Of a stretch of DNA of 64,000 nt, positions 13,514 to 25,180 are shown one piece after another. This DNA comes from Owenia fusiformis (Eukaryota; Annelida; Polychaeta; Sabellida; Oweniidae): contig CAIIXF020000010.1 in the NCBI GenBank assembly GCA_903813345.2, positions 34,149,425 to 34,213,424 on the forward strand, read 5' to 3'. Made by a program: the position numbers and the translations under genes. The first letter of the stretch is position 1; every line of letters begins with the position of its first letter. The notes under the pieces were generated by a model. It saw only the letters and a list, made by a program, of their open reading frames with translations. It was not told where the DNA came from and did no database searches.

Positions 13514-13660
13514 ATGACTGGTGTCACAAAACGCAATAATATGTCGTATACAATGCTCAAGGAGGAAAAATTTGGGATATTTTGTCGCTGTTGTATGAGA
13601 CAACCATCTCGAGCACCTAATAGTGATGATTACATCTATATACCTAGCCAGCCTACTCAG
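13514..13660 (+). CDS. Candidate 5' first coding exon with CRCC motif (possibly PDE8)
   Basis: ATG at 13514 opens 49 codons ending in a good donor (ctcag/gtaaga) in phase 0, the phase needed to join exon 1 at 30670. An in-frame TAA lies two codons upstream. Further in-frame ATGs occur at 13541 (A at -3) and 13553. The predicted peptide contains GIFCRCCMRQPSRAPNSDDY and ends IYIPSQPTQ. Its composition looks more coding-like than surrounding AT-rich shadows, and the cysteine cluster would suit palmitoylation. It does not resemble the MGCAPS start of vertebrate PDE8, and the 17-kb gap to exon 1 leaves it unproven. A different upstream gene or chance are alternatives. Confidence 0.4.
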
Positions 13661-14929
13661 GTAAGAGTTTGACCTTTCGATCAAGTTCGATTCAATTATG
13701 TCATGTTTGTTTCGTTATTCCTCCTTTTTTCACTCAAATTTGTATGAAAGTTTTTGTATTTTTGCACAATTTGGAATGTTAATTGCGTGTCTGTTTAATT
13801 ATTTTTTAGATAATTTCAGACTTTTGCAAACAATTATGCACATCTCAAAACATGACCTTAACATGTAATAATTCTTGTGTACTAACATTGATTGATCCGA
13901 AACAGAGTAAAACAATACATAGAGAAAATTGAGTTATAGGGATGTGACCTAACTCTGTATTCCTCATATTTTCACTCAGTTACTTGTTTAAAAAATGGAC
14001 GGAAAGTCACCTCGGGTCGTAATTAGTACATGTATCGTTACGATATGCTATTTGTAATTAATTGATAATATTCTATGATAATTCTGCCGTCTCTCTAATT
14101 CCATATACTTTCTCAATATTTTACAATGATAGAACGTAAGTCTAACGGTGAAATTATATTATAGGAGATCAATACAATCATACTTTCTCTGACGTAAGAA
14201 GACTTGCATTGACCAGCTAGTTTATCTCTACCCTCACGAAAACTTCATGTAAGGTCATGATTAAGATTGCAAAATACAGTAAAAAAGAGAGAAATTCTCG
14301 GGGAATTAACTAAATAGACACAAAACTAATATTTCAAATTGTAGGGAAATGTAAAAAAATTAAACAAATCTGAAGAAAATTGGTGAGAAAAAGCAAGAAT
14401 TACACGTGACATGGAGATATTTTTGATGGGTTTACTGTTCTAGTTTTTATTGCAGTTCTCATCAAGTCAGTATAATCTGAATCTGATTAGCTTTCAAGGG
14501 GTCTTCTATTGTCCATGTAATTACACATAATATGTTTTACCAACTTTCAAGGGGTCTATTGTCAATCAACAAATTGGCAGATCCAGGGGCCAGCGGTGCT
14601 CAGGTCCCCAAAAAGGTTAACCGAAGAATGTTATTTTTCTAAAGAATATGCCATGCATGAATTTTACCCTTGGGACTTCTTCCAATATATAACTGATAGA
14701 AGGAAAAGCTCCAAGTCATCTGACAATGCTTAGTGCAGTGATTTATTTACAAGGATATTATATACCCTTTGCAAGAACCTGATTTTGTCCCCCTCTTTGA
14801 ATTAGAGGTGATTCTTGGAAGCAAGGTTAGCACATTTTGAAATCAAGTTAAATAAGCTATAAAAGTTTGCCTGTACTATACCCTTCTATCCTTTCTCTTT
14901 CTAATCTATCCTTTCCTATATTCAGAAAA

Positions 14930-15065
14930 CCTGCCTTAGTGAACACCTCTCTAATGAACACCTGTATTTAGTGAACACCACTTCAAGACACATTTTACAT
15001 TGACTCCTGTATACAATACCCTCTCTGTAGTGAACCTACCTACTGTGAACACTTTTTGTGACATG
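14930..15065. repeat. Degenerate 'agtgaacacct' repeats
   Basis: Several loosely spaced copies of agtgaacacct(ctct) occur over ~130 bp. The same word recurs near 17860-18030, 21175-21210 and, as its inverse aggtgttcact, in the 35636-35800 array. This suggests a common short seed. Confidence 0.5.
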
Positions 15066-15175
15066 GGTGTTCACTATATACATGTTTTACTGTATTTCTA
15101 CTTCATCTACTCCCCCTCTATCTTCCCCCACCCTCTCTTCTGCCTTTACCTGTTACCCCCTATCTAGACCCCCCT

Positions 15176-15350
15176 CTATTCACAATTCACTTATAATGTC
15201 ACCACCAGAAGTGGTGATATATTGTTATAGTCTGTTTTTTGTGGATGGTGTTTGGCAGTTGGTGGTTGATGGTCAGTATTCAGCGATTGGTGTTCGGCAG
15301 TTGGCATTCGGCATCTGTAACAAATGGTAGATTATGACATTTTGCATGTT
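15176..15350 (+). repeat. F2 dispersed repeat (tgtcaccacca...attcggcag...aacaaatgg)
   Basis: Ordered blocks atgtcaccaccagaagtggt, atattgttatagtct, ggcagttggcattcggcatc, tgtaacaaatgg and gacattttgcatgttaatgcc recur at 29400-29680, 39675-39780 and partly at 10445-10570 (same order) and at 17090-17235 (partial). Confidence 0.6.
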
Positions 15351-15770
15351 AATGCCTTATGTTCATAATGAGATAAGAGTAGATTGTATACATAATGATA
15401 TATAAATAAATAGTAGTTTTAAAACTCTACGTAAAAATAAGTAACTATATATTGGCCTTCATAACTGGATGATTTAATAGCATTGATATTTTTTCTAATG
15501 CTTTGACATTTTCTTATCATAACACAAATCTTAAAGTATATTTAAATTAGAGTGACTACTCTACAGAAAAATATTATGTTAAGGGGTCAAAATGTTCCTT
15601 AAAAAATCCTAATGGTAAAATAAGCACATTTGATGCCACATAATGAATTATACATACAGAGAATGCAAGAATATAAGACATGATCGGTGTAAATTTTAGA
15701 GAGAATTTTGTGATAATATCAACACTTGTTTACTTGTTTGGTCATTAATTTTTGTATGTAATATCTCCTC

Positions 15771-16402
15771 AATTTAGGTTGTTGGCATGCAATGTTCATA
15801 TTTGACAAATGGCAATAGTTTTAAATAGATTCAAGTTTAGTTCTCTTAGGTTAAAGAATAAAAAAGAAAATGGAGTTTGAATATGTTGGTATACAAATTA
15901 AAGCTTTTCTTGTAAGTAAGAAATAGTAATTTAATTGTTTTGTTAATTGACAGTTGAGTTCTATTGTATGACAATTTATAATATTTTTTTCTGTCAAAAA
16001 CAATTTGACATTCTCAGGACAGCGTCTTCAACTCATTTAAATATAAATAATACCTATTACTGCACTTTAAAATACCTCAATTTAGGCTGATGGCATGCAA
16101 TGTTCGCATATGACAAATGGCAATAGTTTTAAATCGATTCAAGTTAAGTTCTCCTAGGTTAAAGAATAAAAAAAGAAAATGGAGTTTGAATATGTTGGTA
16201 TACAAATTAAAGCTTTTCTGGTAAGTAAGAAATTGTAATTTAATTGTTTTGTTAATTGACAATTGAGTTCTATTGTATGACAATTTATGTTTTCATTATT
16301 AAAATATTTTTTCTGTCAAAAACAATTTGACATTCTCAGGACAGTGTCTTCAATTCATTTAAATATAAATAATACCCATTACTGCACTTTAAAATACCTT
16401 AA
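15771..16402. repeat. Two-copy tandem duplication of ~308 bp
   Basis: 15771-16078 and 16079-16402 are near-identical. Both start aatttaggttgttggcatgc or its variant and include caaatggcaatagttttaaa, ctcctaggttaaagaataaa and aaacaatttgacattctcag, ending actgcactttaaaatacct. A few substitutions and a short insertion (tttatgttttcattatt) separate them, which suggests a fairly recent event. Confidence 0.85.
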
Positions 16403-16589
16403 TATGTTTTATATCTCTCATTTTTTTAACCTGATCACCATGACCTTTGTGTACGTTTTGTACTTGTTGATATCTCATTGATCTATTTTTTGTTGTTATA
16501 CAGCATATCACCATGACAATGTGTCAATTAATCAAAAAATTTTGACAGCTCATTCATGAAAAAACCACATCACAAGGTCATGTTTTAAA

Positions 16590-16735
16590 ATGGAAAATCG
16601 TGTCAGAGAAAGTTGAATTATCAATGAATAAATTAAAAAGGCATGTAGTTAACACTCTTAATTATATAAAAATAGAAGAAAATCAGATCCTTCATTCAAA
16701 TTTTAGAGAGAAATTGAGTTAAATAAGCATGAACA
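16590..16735 (-). repeat. F1 dispersed repeat, inverted copy
   Basis: This is an inverted relative of F1: aaaaaggcatgtagttaaca, ctcttaattatataaaaata, then ttcattcaaattttagagag and aaataagcatgaacaga. Confidence 0.7.
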
Positions 16736-17572
16736 GAACTCACTTTAGTCGTAGGAATTGACACAATGATGAGTAGATTTCATAGTATTAACATAAGAGT
16801 AACATTTTTTCAACAATAAGGCAAATTAACAAAATGAGATTTTTTTAATAATTTTTTAATGATAAGAATATACCAATAATTAATGAAATTAATGATACTT
16901 ATCATGGTAGAATACATTATTCAAAATCAATAAGATTTGATTGAGTAGAATTGAAATGAAATTACATTTCTCAATTTTTTCAACTTCTGTTGTGATCTTG
17001 CTTAACTACCTTAATGCTTTTTGTCAAGGGATTTCTTTCTTAAGGAGGTGCAATGAATTTCCAAATGGGTGCAAACTATTGCCTCAAAATTTGAAGTAGT
17101 TGGATTAATAAGAGAAGTGGTGACATTCTCCAACCATTTTGAGGTTGGTTTTCGGCAGTTGTCATTCGGCAGTCAGCGTTCGGCATTATCATTGGCAAAA
17201 TGCAGGTGGTGATATTTTGCATATCAATGCCTTGTATTATTACTTGTGAGGTCAATTTAAAGGGACTTACTGTCATATTTTTGTAATCATTTTTATATAT
17301 GAAACTGTATTGAAAACAAGAAGCTTTAACAATGAGATTTTTTCCTATGCACCATTATATGTACTGAATAAATGTCAAATAAATTAACATGGTTTCATGC
17401 AATAGCTTTTATCCTGTATTGCAATTGACATGAAGTTTAAATCTAACATTAGTACAATATGTCTGAATGGCATGAGGATTAGAGGTAATGATTGATCATG
17501 GAGATACCCTAAAGGCAGACACTGGTTATTACTACTAGCCTCTGATGAAGAAAGACAATTGATCCTGAACTA

Positions 17573-17765
17573 GCAGGCCTGCCAGGGGTTCAAGGGGTTC
17601 AGGCGAACTCTCCCCCTGGCCATAAATTCTTACAAAATCATGCAGTTTATCATGATTCTGAGCATGCATTTTTCATGTGTGACCAAATTTGTCCAAGCGA
17701 CCCCCCCCCCCCTCTGAAATCTTTCTGAAAAGTGAACCCCCACCCTTGGCAAAAACGGGCCTGTC
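17573..17765. mobile_element. F3 dispersed element, copy 2
   Basis: This copy runs from gcaggcctgccaggggttca through ccccctggcc and aaaatcatgcagtttatcat, with a C-run (17700-17713) and aaaagtgaacccccaccctt, to acgggcctg. The ends are inverse (caggcc...gggcctg). Confidence 0.6.
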
Positions 17766-17879
17766 TTAATATGCTCTAAAAATCACTGATTCAGGCTCAT
17801 GGCCATTCATGGTAGTTTGAATTAGAAATAGAGGAAATACAGCAAGAGCTTTCTAATTTGAACACTACCAGTATAGCTA

Positions 17880-18870
17880 ACCTGAGTCCAATGTGAACAC
17901 TACTGGGGTCGGCCAAAAGTGTTTGAGTTAGCAGATGTTCACATTTCAAGTTTTCTAATTATGTGACTTGATTGGAAATATAGTGTAACAAAATTTTGAC
18001 CATCAAAAAGTGCTCACATTGATAAGTATTCAGATTACCCCTGTTCGTTTTTCCAAATTTTGACCAAACTTAGTCACCATTATAGTGATCTCCCAAGCAT
18101 TAAAGCAAGTGGGCGCAGCACTCACCTGAGATTTTGAAAATAGGCACCCACCTGAAAATCTATTTGCATCCACTTGTAAATGAGAAAAATCATGAAAAAT
18201 GGGCATATTTTGACCAATTTTTGTCTGAATTGTGAAAATGAGAATTTTGCACCCACCTGAGAAAAAATCCTGATTAGATCACTGCATTACTTGCTTCATG
18301 TAACTTTAAAATGTAAAGTGTTTCATTTATTTAGCATGTTATAGTAAAAAAGACAAAGATAGAAGTCACCGTTTAATAAAACTACCCTGTGTAACTTCTT
18401 TAATTTTTATCTATCCTCTTAATACATGTATACGAGATAAATGACTTCAGCATCAAACCTGAATATATCCTCTTAATACTCAGAGTGTAATGTGAAAAGC
18501 TGATTTAGATCAGGGTATTGAAGCTAGTCTTTTATTACGCCTCTGATTTCTATTATATGTTTCTATTCCGAGATAGTGAGTATTTCAGGACGGGGTGGGA
18601 GCGGGGGATCCTTATCTTGATTCAAAATACTACTGCAATTTAACTAACTGATTTGATCTTCATTCTGAATTAGATGGTTTGAAACGACTAAAATCAAATC
18701 AATCCGAGTAATCCACTCCCCCTCTTTATCTACTATAGCTTGACAATTTTCCGACTTGACGTCATTGATTCTACGATCAATATTTCCATGTATGGCCACG
18801 CTAGGGTTAATTGTTATCAATTGCGAACATCTTGTTACGTTTTACTCATCAATAGAGTATCAGGACCCAT
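17880..18870. other. No gene seen
   Basis: AT-rich DNA. A single TGACGTCA-like core is at about 18757. Nothing else is identified. Confidence 0.35.
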
Positions 18871-18880
18871 CATTTAAAAT

Positions 18881-19390
18881 GTCCGTCTGCTCATGCTTAT
18901 TCCACTCTATTTCTCTCTAAAATTTGAATAAAGTGTCAGATTTTCTTGCATTTCTATACAATTTAGAGTGTTGACTACATGCCTGTTTACTTTATTCCTT
19001 GCTTATTCCTCTCATTTCTCTCTAAAATTTGAATAAAGTATCCGGTTTTCTTGCATTTCTATACAATTTAGAGTGTTGACTACATGCCTGTTTACTTTAT
19101 TCCTTGCTAATTCCTCTCATTTCTCTCTAAAATTTGAATAAAGTATCCAGTTTTTTTGCCTTTCTATACAATTTAGAGTGTTGACTACATGCCTGTTTAC
19201 TTTATTCCTTGCTAATTCCTCTCATTTCTCTCTAAAATTTGAATAAAGTATCCAGTTTTCTTGCATTTCTATACAATTTAGAGTTGACTACATGCCTGTT
19301 TACTTTGTTCTCTGTTAATTCATTTCATTTCTCTCCAAAGTCTTGAATGAATTGCCTGATTTTCTTGTATTTCTAATACAATTTAGTATT
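18881..19390 (+). repeat. F1 repeat with expanded ~120-bp core (4-5 copies)
   Basis: It starts tccgtctgctcatgcttatt. The core (tcatttctctctaaaatttg ... cttgcatttctatacaattt agagtgttgactacatgcct gtttactttattccttgcta) is then repeated in tandem four to five times with a few point differences. Single-core versions occur elsewhere, so the core expands within an otherwise dispersed element. This recalls the tandem-repeat cores of some Helitron-like and 'pearl'-type elements of marine invertebrates. Confidence 0.8.
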
Positions 19391-19429
19391 ATGGATTTAT
19401 TCCTTGCCCTTTCCTCTCCTTGATTAAAT

Positions 19430-19595
19430 ATCCGTCTGTTCATGCTTATTTCACTCAATTTCTCTTTAAAATTTGAATAATGTGTCAGATTTTATGGCAT
19501 TTGTATACAATATAAAGTGTCAGCTATATGTCTATCTAGTTTTTTCCTTGCTGATTTCACCTTTCTTCACTCTATTTGGCAATTGAAAGCATAAC
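19430..19595 (+). repeat. F1 dispersed repeat, single-core copy
   Basis: tccgtctgttcatgcttatt, tctctttaaaatttgaataa and ttgtatacaatataaagtgt, ending with ttcactctatttggcaattg. It is more diverged than the adjacent array. Confidence 0.65.
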
Positions 19596-19984
19596 CACCT
19601 TGTCATATACGCATGGTTACTCTTCCCAAGATGCATTGGATTTTGCTGTCTTTAAAACTGCATTTTCAATTTTTGTGCAATACTTTAGGATTTTGGAATT
19701 ACAACAATTTTGGAATTACAACAATTTAAGGTTTTTATGGTTTTTTCGAGGCTTTAAGGCCACCTGAAATGCTGAGGAACCATTTTTTTTGTGTTATGAA
19801 GATGCTGCGCCTTAGATATTTCAATGCAGAGATTGTCCTGCACTTATTGGTTTTAATCAATCTGCCTGGCCTCTTTCCTTGACATATCTGTGTTATTTGT
19901 CTGATTGGAATAGGAGACTTGTATGTTAGTCAAGGTTATTAGTTTTATTTTTCAGAATAGAGTCATTAGTTCAAAATCAGATTA

Positions 19985-20250
19985 GTCTCCCCTCAGATCA
20001 GCCCCCCCTCAGATTAGTCTTGCTTCAGCCCCCCCCCCCTTCAGATTAGTCTTGTTTCAGCTCACCCCCCTCCTCAGATTAGTCTTGCTTCAGTCCCCCA
20101 CCCCCTTCAGATTAGTCTTGTTTCAGCCCCCACCCCCTTCAGATTAGTCTTGTTTCAGCCCCCCCCCCCTTCAGATTAGTCTTGCTTCAGCCCTCCCCCC
20201 CCCCTCAGATTAGTCTTGCTTCAGCCCCCTCCCCCTCAGAATGGTTTTGC
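19985..20250. repeat. Minisatellite, ~32-bp unit 'cagattagtcttgcttcagcccccc'
   Basis: About eight copies of ttcagattagtcttgtttca plus a variable poly-C run. It is strikingly C-rich on this strand within AT-rich surroundings. The C-runs vary from about 6 to 12. Confidence 0.85.
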
Positions 20251-20600
20251 TAGCCTTATAGGAATCCAGTTTACATTTGTCCGCCATTTTGAATATCATG
20301 TGGAAGATCCGTATAAGGCTTGTACGACAATGTAGGGAAAGCTAAGGGAAGCCCCTGATACCAAGTAATACCAGATGGGAGTTGCTCACTTCTCACAAGA
20401 TGTCATTGACATAAAAATGTCATTTATTGGACCGTTCTGGTCGCTTAAATGTTTTCTGATATTAGCTGAATGGGTTTATGCACTTTAGCATCCTATGATT
20501 TAATTAACCTAGTAAAAAGAAAAGATAAAGTTGTTGATTTAAACACAGGGTAAGTTAACCGCATATATTCATACTAAACTACTGGCATTTAAAATATAAT

Positions 20601-20762
20601 ATCTGCTCATGCGTATTCCACTCAATTTCTCTGTAAAATTTGAATGAAGTGTCTAATTTTCTTGCATTTCTATACAATTTAGAGTGTAAACTACACCCCA
20701 GTTTACTTTATTTCATGCTAACTCCACTCTTTTTCACTCTATTGTCCATTTTAAACATGAAG
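20601..20762 (+). repeat. F1 dispersed repeat
   Basis: atctgctcatgcgtattcca, ctctgtaaaatttgaatgaa, cttgcatttctatacaattt and agagtgtaaactac, ending attttaaacatga. Confidence 0.75.
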
Positions 20763-21599
20763 GTATATCTTTCTTGTGGTTGGCTATCTATTCTGGTATA
20801 AAGATATACACTGTAGTACTATATCATTGCTTAATTAATAAGGGCAGGGTGCTTGTTCAAAAATTTCAGGAAAAAAGATCAGTTAATTATTTGCTATCTT
20901 TTGAGGTTGTTAAAAATATGACCTTCAATAAAATACGTAACCTTGCTTTTTTGTTAAGAACAAATAATTCAGTTGCACTTGCTTTATGTTTGGTCATACC
21001 CTTTAAAATAAGGGTTGAATTTATCCCATACTCTTAAAACGAGCAATAAACCTTTGAGCATGCTGAGATTTCTGAGCTTTCTTTGCTCAGCTAGAGCAAT
21101 ATCTATCAATACTTTTTGAAAGAAATTATTATATGATATATATTATGCAGTGAAACTTGTTTCGTGAACCCCACTCTCTCTCTCTCTCTAGTGAACACCT
21201 CTTCTCTGTACATACTTTACTGACTTCTTCTTGGGATAACGTCAAACTGATAATAGTTGCTCTTATCGAGAGGGTGTTACACTTACTATTGGCATCAGGG
21301 TAGCTTTATCAGTGAGGCCTTTGTAAATAGTTTTATTGCTCAGATAAAAATTGAGTCTCATCTATAGGATCTTATGATTTTTTTACTTATTTTGGTCTCA
21401 ATTCTCTTCTTATATGATTTTCGTATATATTTATGTAATAGTTTCTTCATGATTTGTGGTTTGGATTATTTAACTGTATATATTGCCATGCTAATTTCTT
21501 TAGTTTTCTCTGTTTTGAAAGTTTCCATTCACACTGAGTATGATTCTCAATTCAATGGAATTTTTCTGTATACCAATACGAGAAGTAAAGTCTAGGGTT

Positions 21600-22165
21600 T
21601 AGATAACTTGGTCATAAAACGTTCACAAAATTTACAGCTGTAATGGCGAAGTAGATCCTACGTGATTGTCCGCACTTTGCTGTAACAATAAACCAATTTA
21701 TTAGCGAGATGCATAAATATAAACCCAAATGTTTCAGTAAGGGAGCAATAGGAGAGCTGAAACTGGGATATCATGTTTATTTGTGTCATTGTGTTTCTCT
21801 TTGAGAAAATAGGTGACCGCTTTTGTGAAAAGTGTATTTTAACCCAGAATTCAATGATGAAGATTTATAGCATTTAATGGCTGCCTATGGAGTTTTCAAT
21901 GGCATTTTTGAGAAAATTGAGAAAAATAAAGTTTGATGAACAAGGAATGAACTAACAAGGACGATTTATGTTAATTTAAAAAAGGGACGGAAAGTGGGAC
22001 AGTTTGTTATAATTCCGAAGACAGTTAGATTAATAAACCCAAATAATTTTTATAATTGGATTTTAATGCCTGGATCCCATCAACTTGAACATGGAGTTTG
22101 TGACTACCACCAAGGCAACCAACACTTAACAAATGGTAGGATAACTCAATATACTCAGAAATAAA
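21600..22165. other. No gene seen
   Basis: AT-rich stretch without recognisable repeats, RNA genes or coding signal. Confidence 0.35.
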
Positions 22166-22169
22166 TTTT

Positions 22170-22345
22170 AGTTGAAGTTATGTTTTCAAATCAAAAATGG
22201 AGTGAAATAGAAAGAAAAATTCAAGACATAAAATGTAAAGGCATGTAGTTAACACTCTAAATTGTACATAAATGCAAGAAAATCAGACACTTCATTCAAA
22301 TTCTACAGAGAATTTGAGTAAATAAGGTGGAGCAGACGGAGATTT
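22170..22345 (-). repeat. F1 dispersed repeat, inverted
   Basis: ggcatgtagttaacactcta, aattgtacataaatgcaaga, aaatcagacacttcattcaa and gagcagacgga. It is a full-length inverted copy ending at the diagnostic cagacgga terminus. Confidence 0.8.
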
Positions 22346-22349
22346 TAAA

Positions 22350-23690
22350 TACAGATCTGCTCATATTTTAGCTAGAAGAGACACTGCGATGGGGAGCAAT
22401 TACTTGTATTTGTAACTAGGTAAAGATTTAGGTATACACCGTACTATCAATTTTTAAGCATCAAGTAAAACATTGGTTCATACATACGACTAATAGGAGG
22501 AAATTGATAAAACAAACATGAAGATTGGTGCAATTATTTTTTATAAATTACTGGGGCTCTCTCTAGGACTCATAATGAGCGAAGGAAGTTGTTTATGAAT
22601 TCTATATGCATGTTATGCTGCTAATTTTCAAAATAGAATGATAAAATCAGAGAACTAGAAGAAATACATATAAAAGGATCCAATGTTATTAGGAAATATT
22701 TTTAATTCAGTATAACTGGTGGTCAGAGCCTAGTATTTAGATGAAGCACATTATTAAACCAATGCGATGAACTGCAAAATAATTTGAAAATATATATAGG
22801 GAACTTAGTAATTAAGGAAAACATTCTTGACAGTATATATGGTCTTACTCAGTGTTGCAAAAAGTAAATTTACATTTATATAACATTACATGCTGATATA
22901 TTTTCGAAAAACAGTTGTATTTACATTTTTGCTTAAAGTTTGATCTGTGTTAGGGAATTTTATGACCCCTGAAAAATTACAAAAACTCAAGGGCAGGTAT
23001 ATTTTATTTGTAAGGGAAGAAATCTGCAACAATTTATCAAGTGTAAGTTTTTGCAAGGGAGTGGTGTCTGAAAAATATGAAATGACAAAAATACCAATAT
23101 ATTTTGGAGTAAAAATGATTTAGATATTTTAAAAATGAAAATGTGACTATAGGATGAATTGCAAATAAAAATATTATATAATTAAGGCAAAAGTGTGACT
23201 TCAGCATAAAATAAAAGTAATATGTTTTGATGTGTAAAAATTTTTACGATGGATGTGTGAACTTATAATTATAAAAGAAAAATTTGGTTTTAACATAGAA
23301 TATAAGTCAAAAGTGTGTTTTTTAAAGTTAAATTGTAACTAAAAGCGAGATGTATTACAAGGGAAATGAGTGGCTGTTTATAAGATGTATATGTCATATG
23401 TGTCTATCATGATGGCAGTTGAGGGACCTCAAGTACAAAGTCTAAGACAATTATCATAGGATTACTTGATAAACCGTCCAATGAAATGCTCGTTATCACT
23501 GTATGGTAATTCGACAACCACACACATACATACATACATGTAAGACATATTGATGGATGTATCAACGAATATAAGACAATTATCCTTCAAAATACTTCAC
23601 TATTATATATAGAGGATTTATGTATTTAAAATAATAACTTAGTTTTTATAAAATGGACTTATTGAGATAGTTTGAGATGCAGTAGAATAT
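22350..23690. other. No gene seen
   Basis: Strongly AT-rich sequence with repeated phrases such as aaagtgtgacttcagcataa / aaaagtgtgttttttaaagt near 23190-23330 (weak repetition). No coding signal. Confidence 0.35.
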
Positions 23691-23694
23691 CAAA

Positions 23695-23727
23695 ATGCCA
23701 GGAAATTCGAAACATATAAAGTCAAAG
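23695..23727 (+). CDS. Candidate alternative mini first exon
   Basis: ATG in a favourable context (A at -3) starts 11 codons, MPGNSKHIKSK, followed by a strong donor (aaag/gtaagt) in phase 0, again compatible with exon 1 at 30670. An in-frame TAG lies three codons upstream. Such a short open stretch can occur by chance. The only support is the ATG context, the donor and the phase. Confidence 0.22.
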
Positions 23728-23779
23728 GTAAGTCCTACACTGAAATTTTCTCTCCATACTCAAATATTTCAGTATATGT

Positions 23780-24050
23780 ATCCGTCTGCTCATGTTCATT
23801 TCATACCATTTCTCTCTAAAATTTGAATGAAGTGTCTGATTTTCTTGCATTTATGTACAATTTAGAGTGTTAACTACATGCCTGTTTACTTTATTCCTTG
23901 CTGATTCCTCTCATTTCTCTCTAAAATTTGAATAAAGTGTCTGATTTTCTTGCATTTCTATACAATTTAGAGTGTTCCCTTTATGCCTGTTGAGTTTATT
24001 CCATGCTAATTCCACTCTTTTCCACTCTATTTTGCATTTTAAAACATGCC
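23780..24050 (+). repeat. F1 dispersed repeat with two cores
   Basis: It starts tccgtctgctcatgttcatt. The core is present twice (aaaatttgaatgaagtgtct ... then aaaatttgaataaagtgtct), and it ends ttgcattttaaaacatgccc. It begins about 50 bp after the candidate mini-exon at 23695-23727. Confidence 0.8.
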
Positions 24051-24284
24051 CACCATGACAAAATGGAGTGTCACCTTTCATCTGTTTTCCTAAATATAAT
24101 TTGTTATTTGTGATCGTTTTATAATATCAAGGATATTAAAATGTGACCCCATGGCTTTTTTTACATTATGCTTATTCTATTACCTAGACAGGTTATCTCA
24201 AGGTATTTGGCTATCTTCTGTCCTGAACATACCATTTCTAAACACCCTATTCCTGAACATGCCACTCATGAACATTGTCATTAT

Positions 24285-24540
24285 CAAGTTTATTATATCA
24301 TATTTATAGAATATCATATCCTATATTTGCAGAGTATCATATCCTATATTTATAGAATATCATATCTTATATTTATAGAATATCATATCCTATATTTGCA
24401 GATTATCATATCCTATATTTATAGAATATCATATCCTATCTTTGCAGAATATTGTATTCTTTATTCATAGAATATCATATCCTATATTTTTAGAATATCA
24501 TATCTTTTATTTATAGAATATCATATCCTATATTTGCAGT
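24285..24540. repeat. Minisatellite, 24-bp unit 'atatcatatcctatatttatag'
   Basis: Ten or so copies of aatatcatatcctatatttatag / ...tttgcag alternate two variants (tttatag and tttgcag). The 24-bp period leaves an open frame on this strand, which is a by-product. Confidence 0.85.
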
Positions 24541-25019
24541 ATATTTTTATATCAAATGATATACCCTGATTTCAGAGATGAAGCTAAAAAAGCTAAATTA
24601 TACCATTGGAAAGGGTACAAATATAAGGGATATGCTGTAAAAGTGTATATAACCTCAGCATGTGTTTGAAAATAAACTTTAGACATTCACTCAAGTTTCA
24701 AGGTCACTGAGCTTATATACAGCTCCTATAATTATTTTCTTATTTGTTATTCAAACATTTTGATAAGATTGTAACTCTGCAAAAACGTGGTTGTGGTTTC
24801 TTGTTAAATCAAAGATTTGGCTTTGGTTTTTATATGATTCTTGTATTATTGTATTAACTTGAAGGTCTTCATACAAGTTTCAAGTTTGGCAAGAGCTCAA
24901 TATTTTGTTAACTTTTTAGGCAAATTATGAAAAATGATAAACTTTTACTTGGCAAGAATACAAAACATAGAACATATTTCAGCATATTAAAGGGTCTTGG
25001 CTATGATAAAATGCCATAC

Positions 25020-25180
25020 TTAAACCAGTCAAGTAGAATGTCTTTATAAGTAGAACACCTTTGTAAGTTATAAGTGGAACACCTTTGTAAGTAGAACACC
25101 TTTTTAAATAAAACACCTTTAAGTGGAACACTTTTATTAGTAGAGCATCTTTGTAAGTTGAACACTTTTAACAGTCCCAT
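25020..25180. repeat. Degenerate minisatellite 'agtagaacacctttgtaagt'
   Basis: About eight loose copies of agtggaacacctttgtaagt. It shares the word gtggaacaccttt with the array at 5777-6150. Confidence 0.65.
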
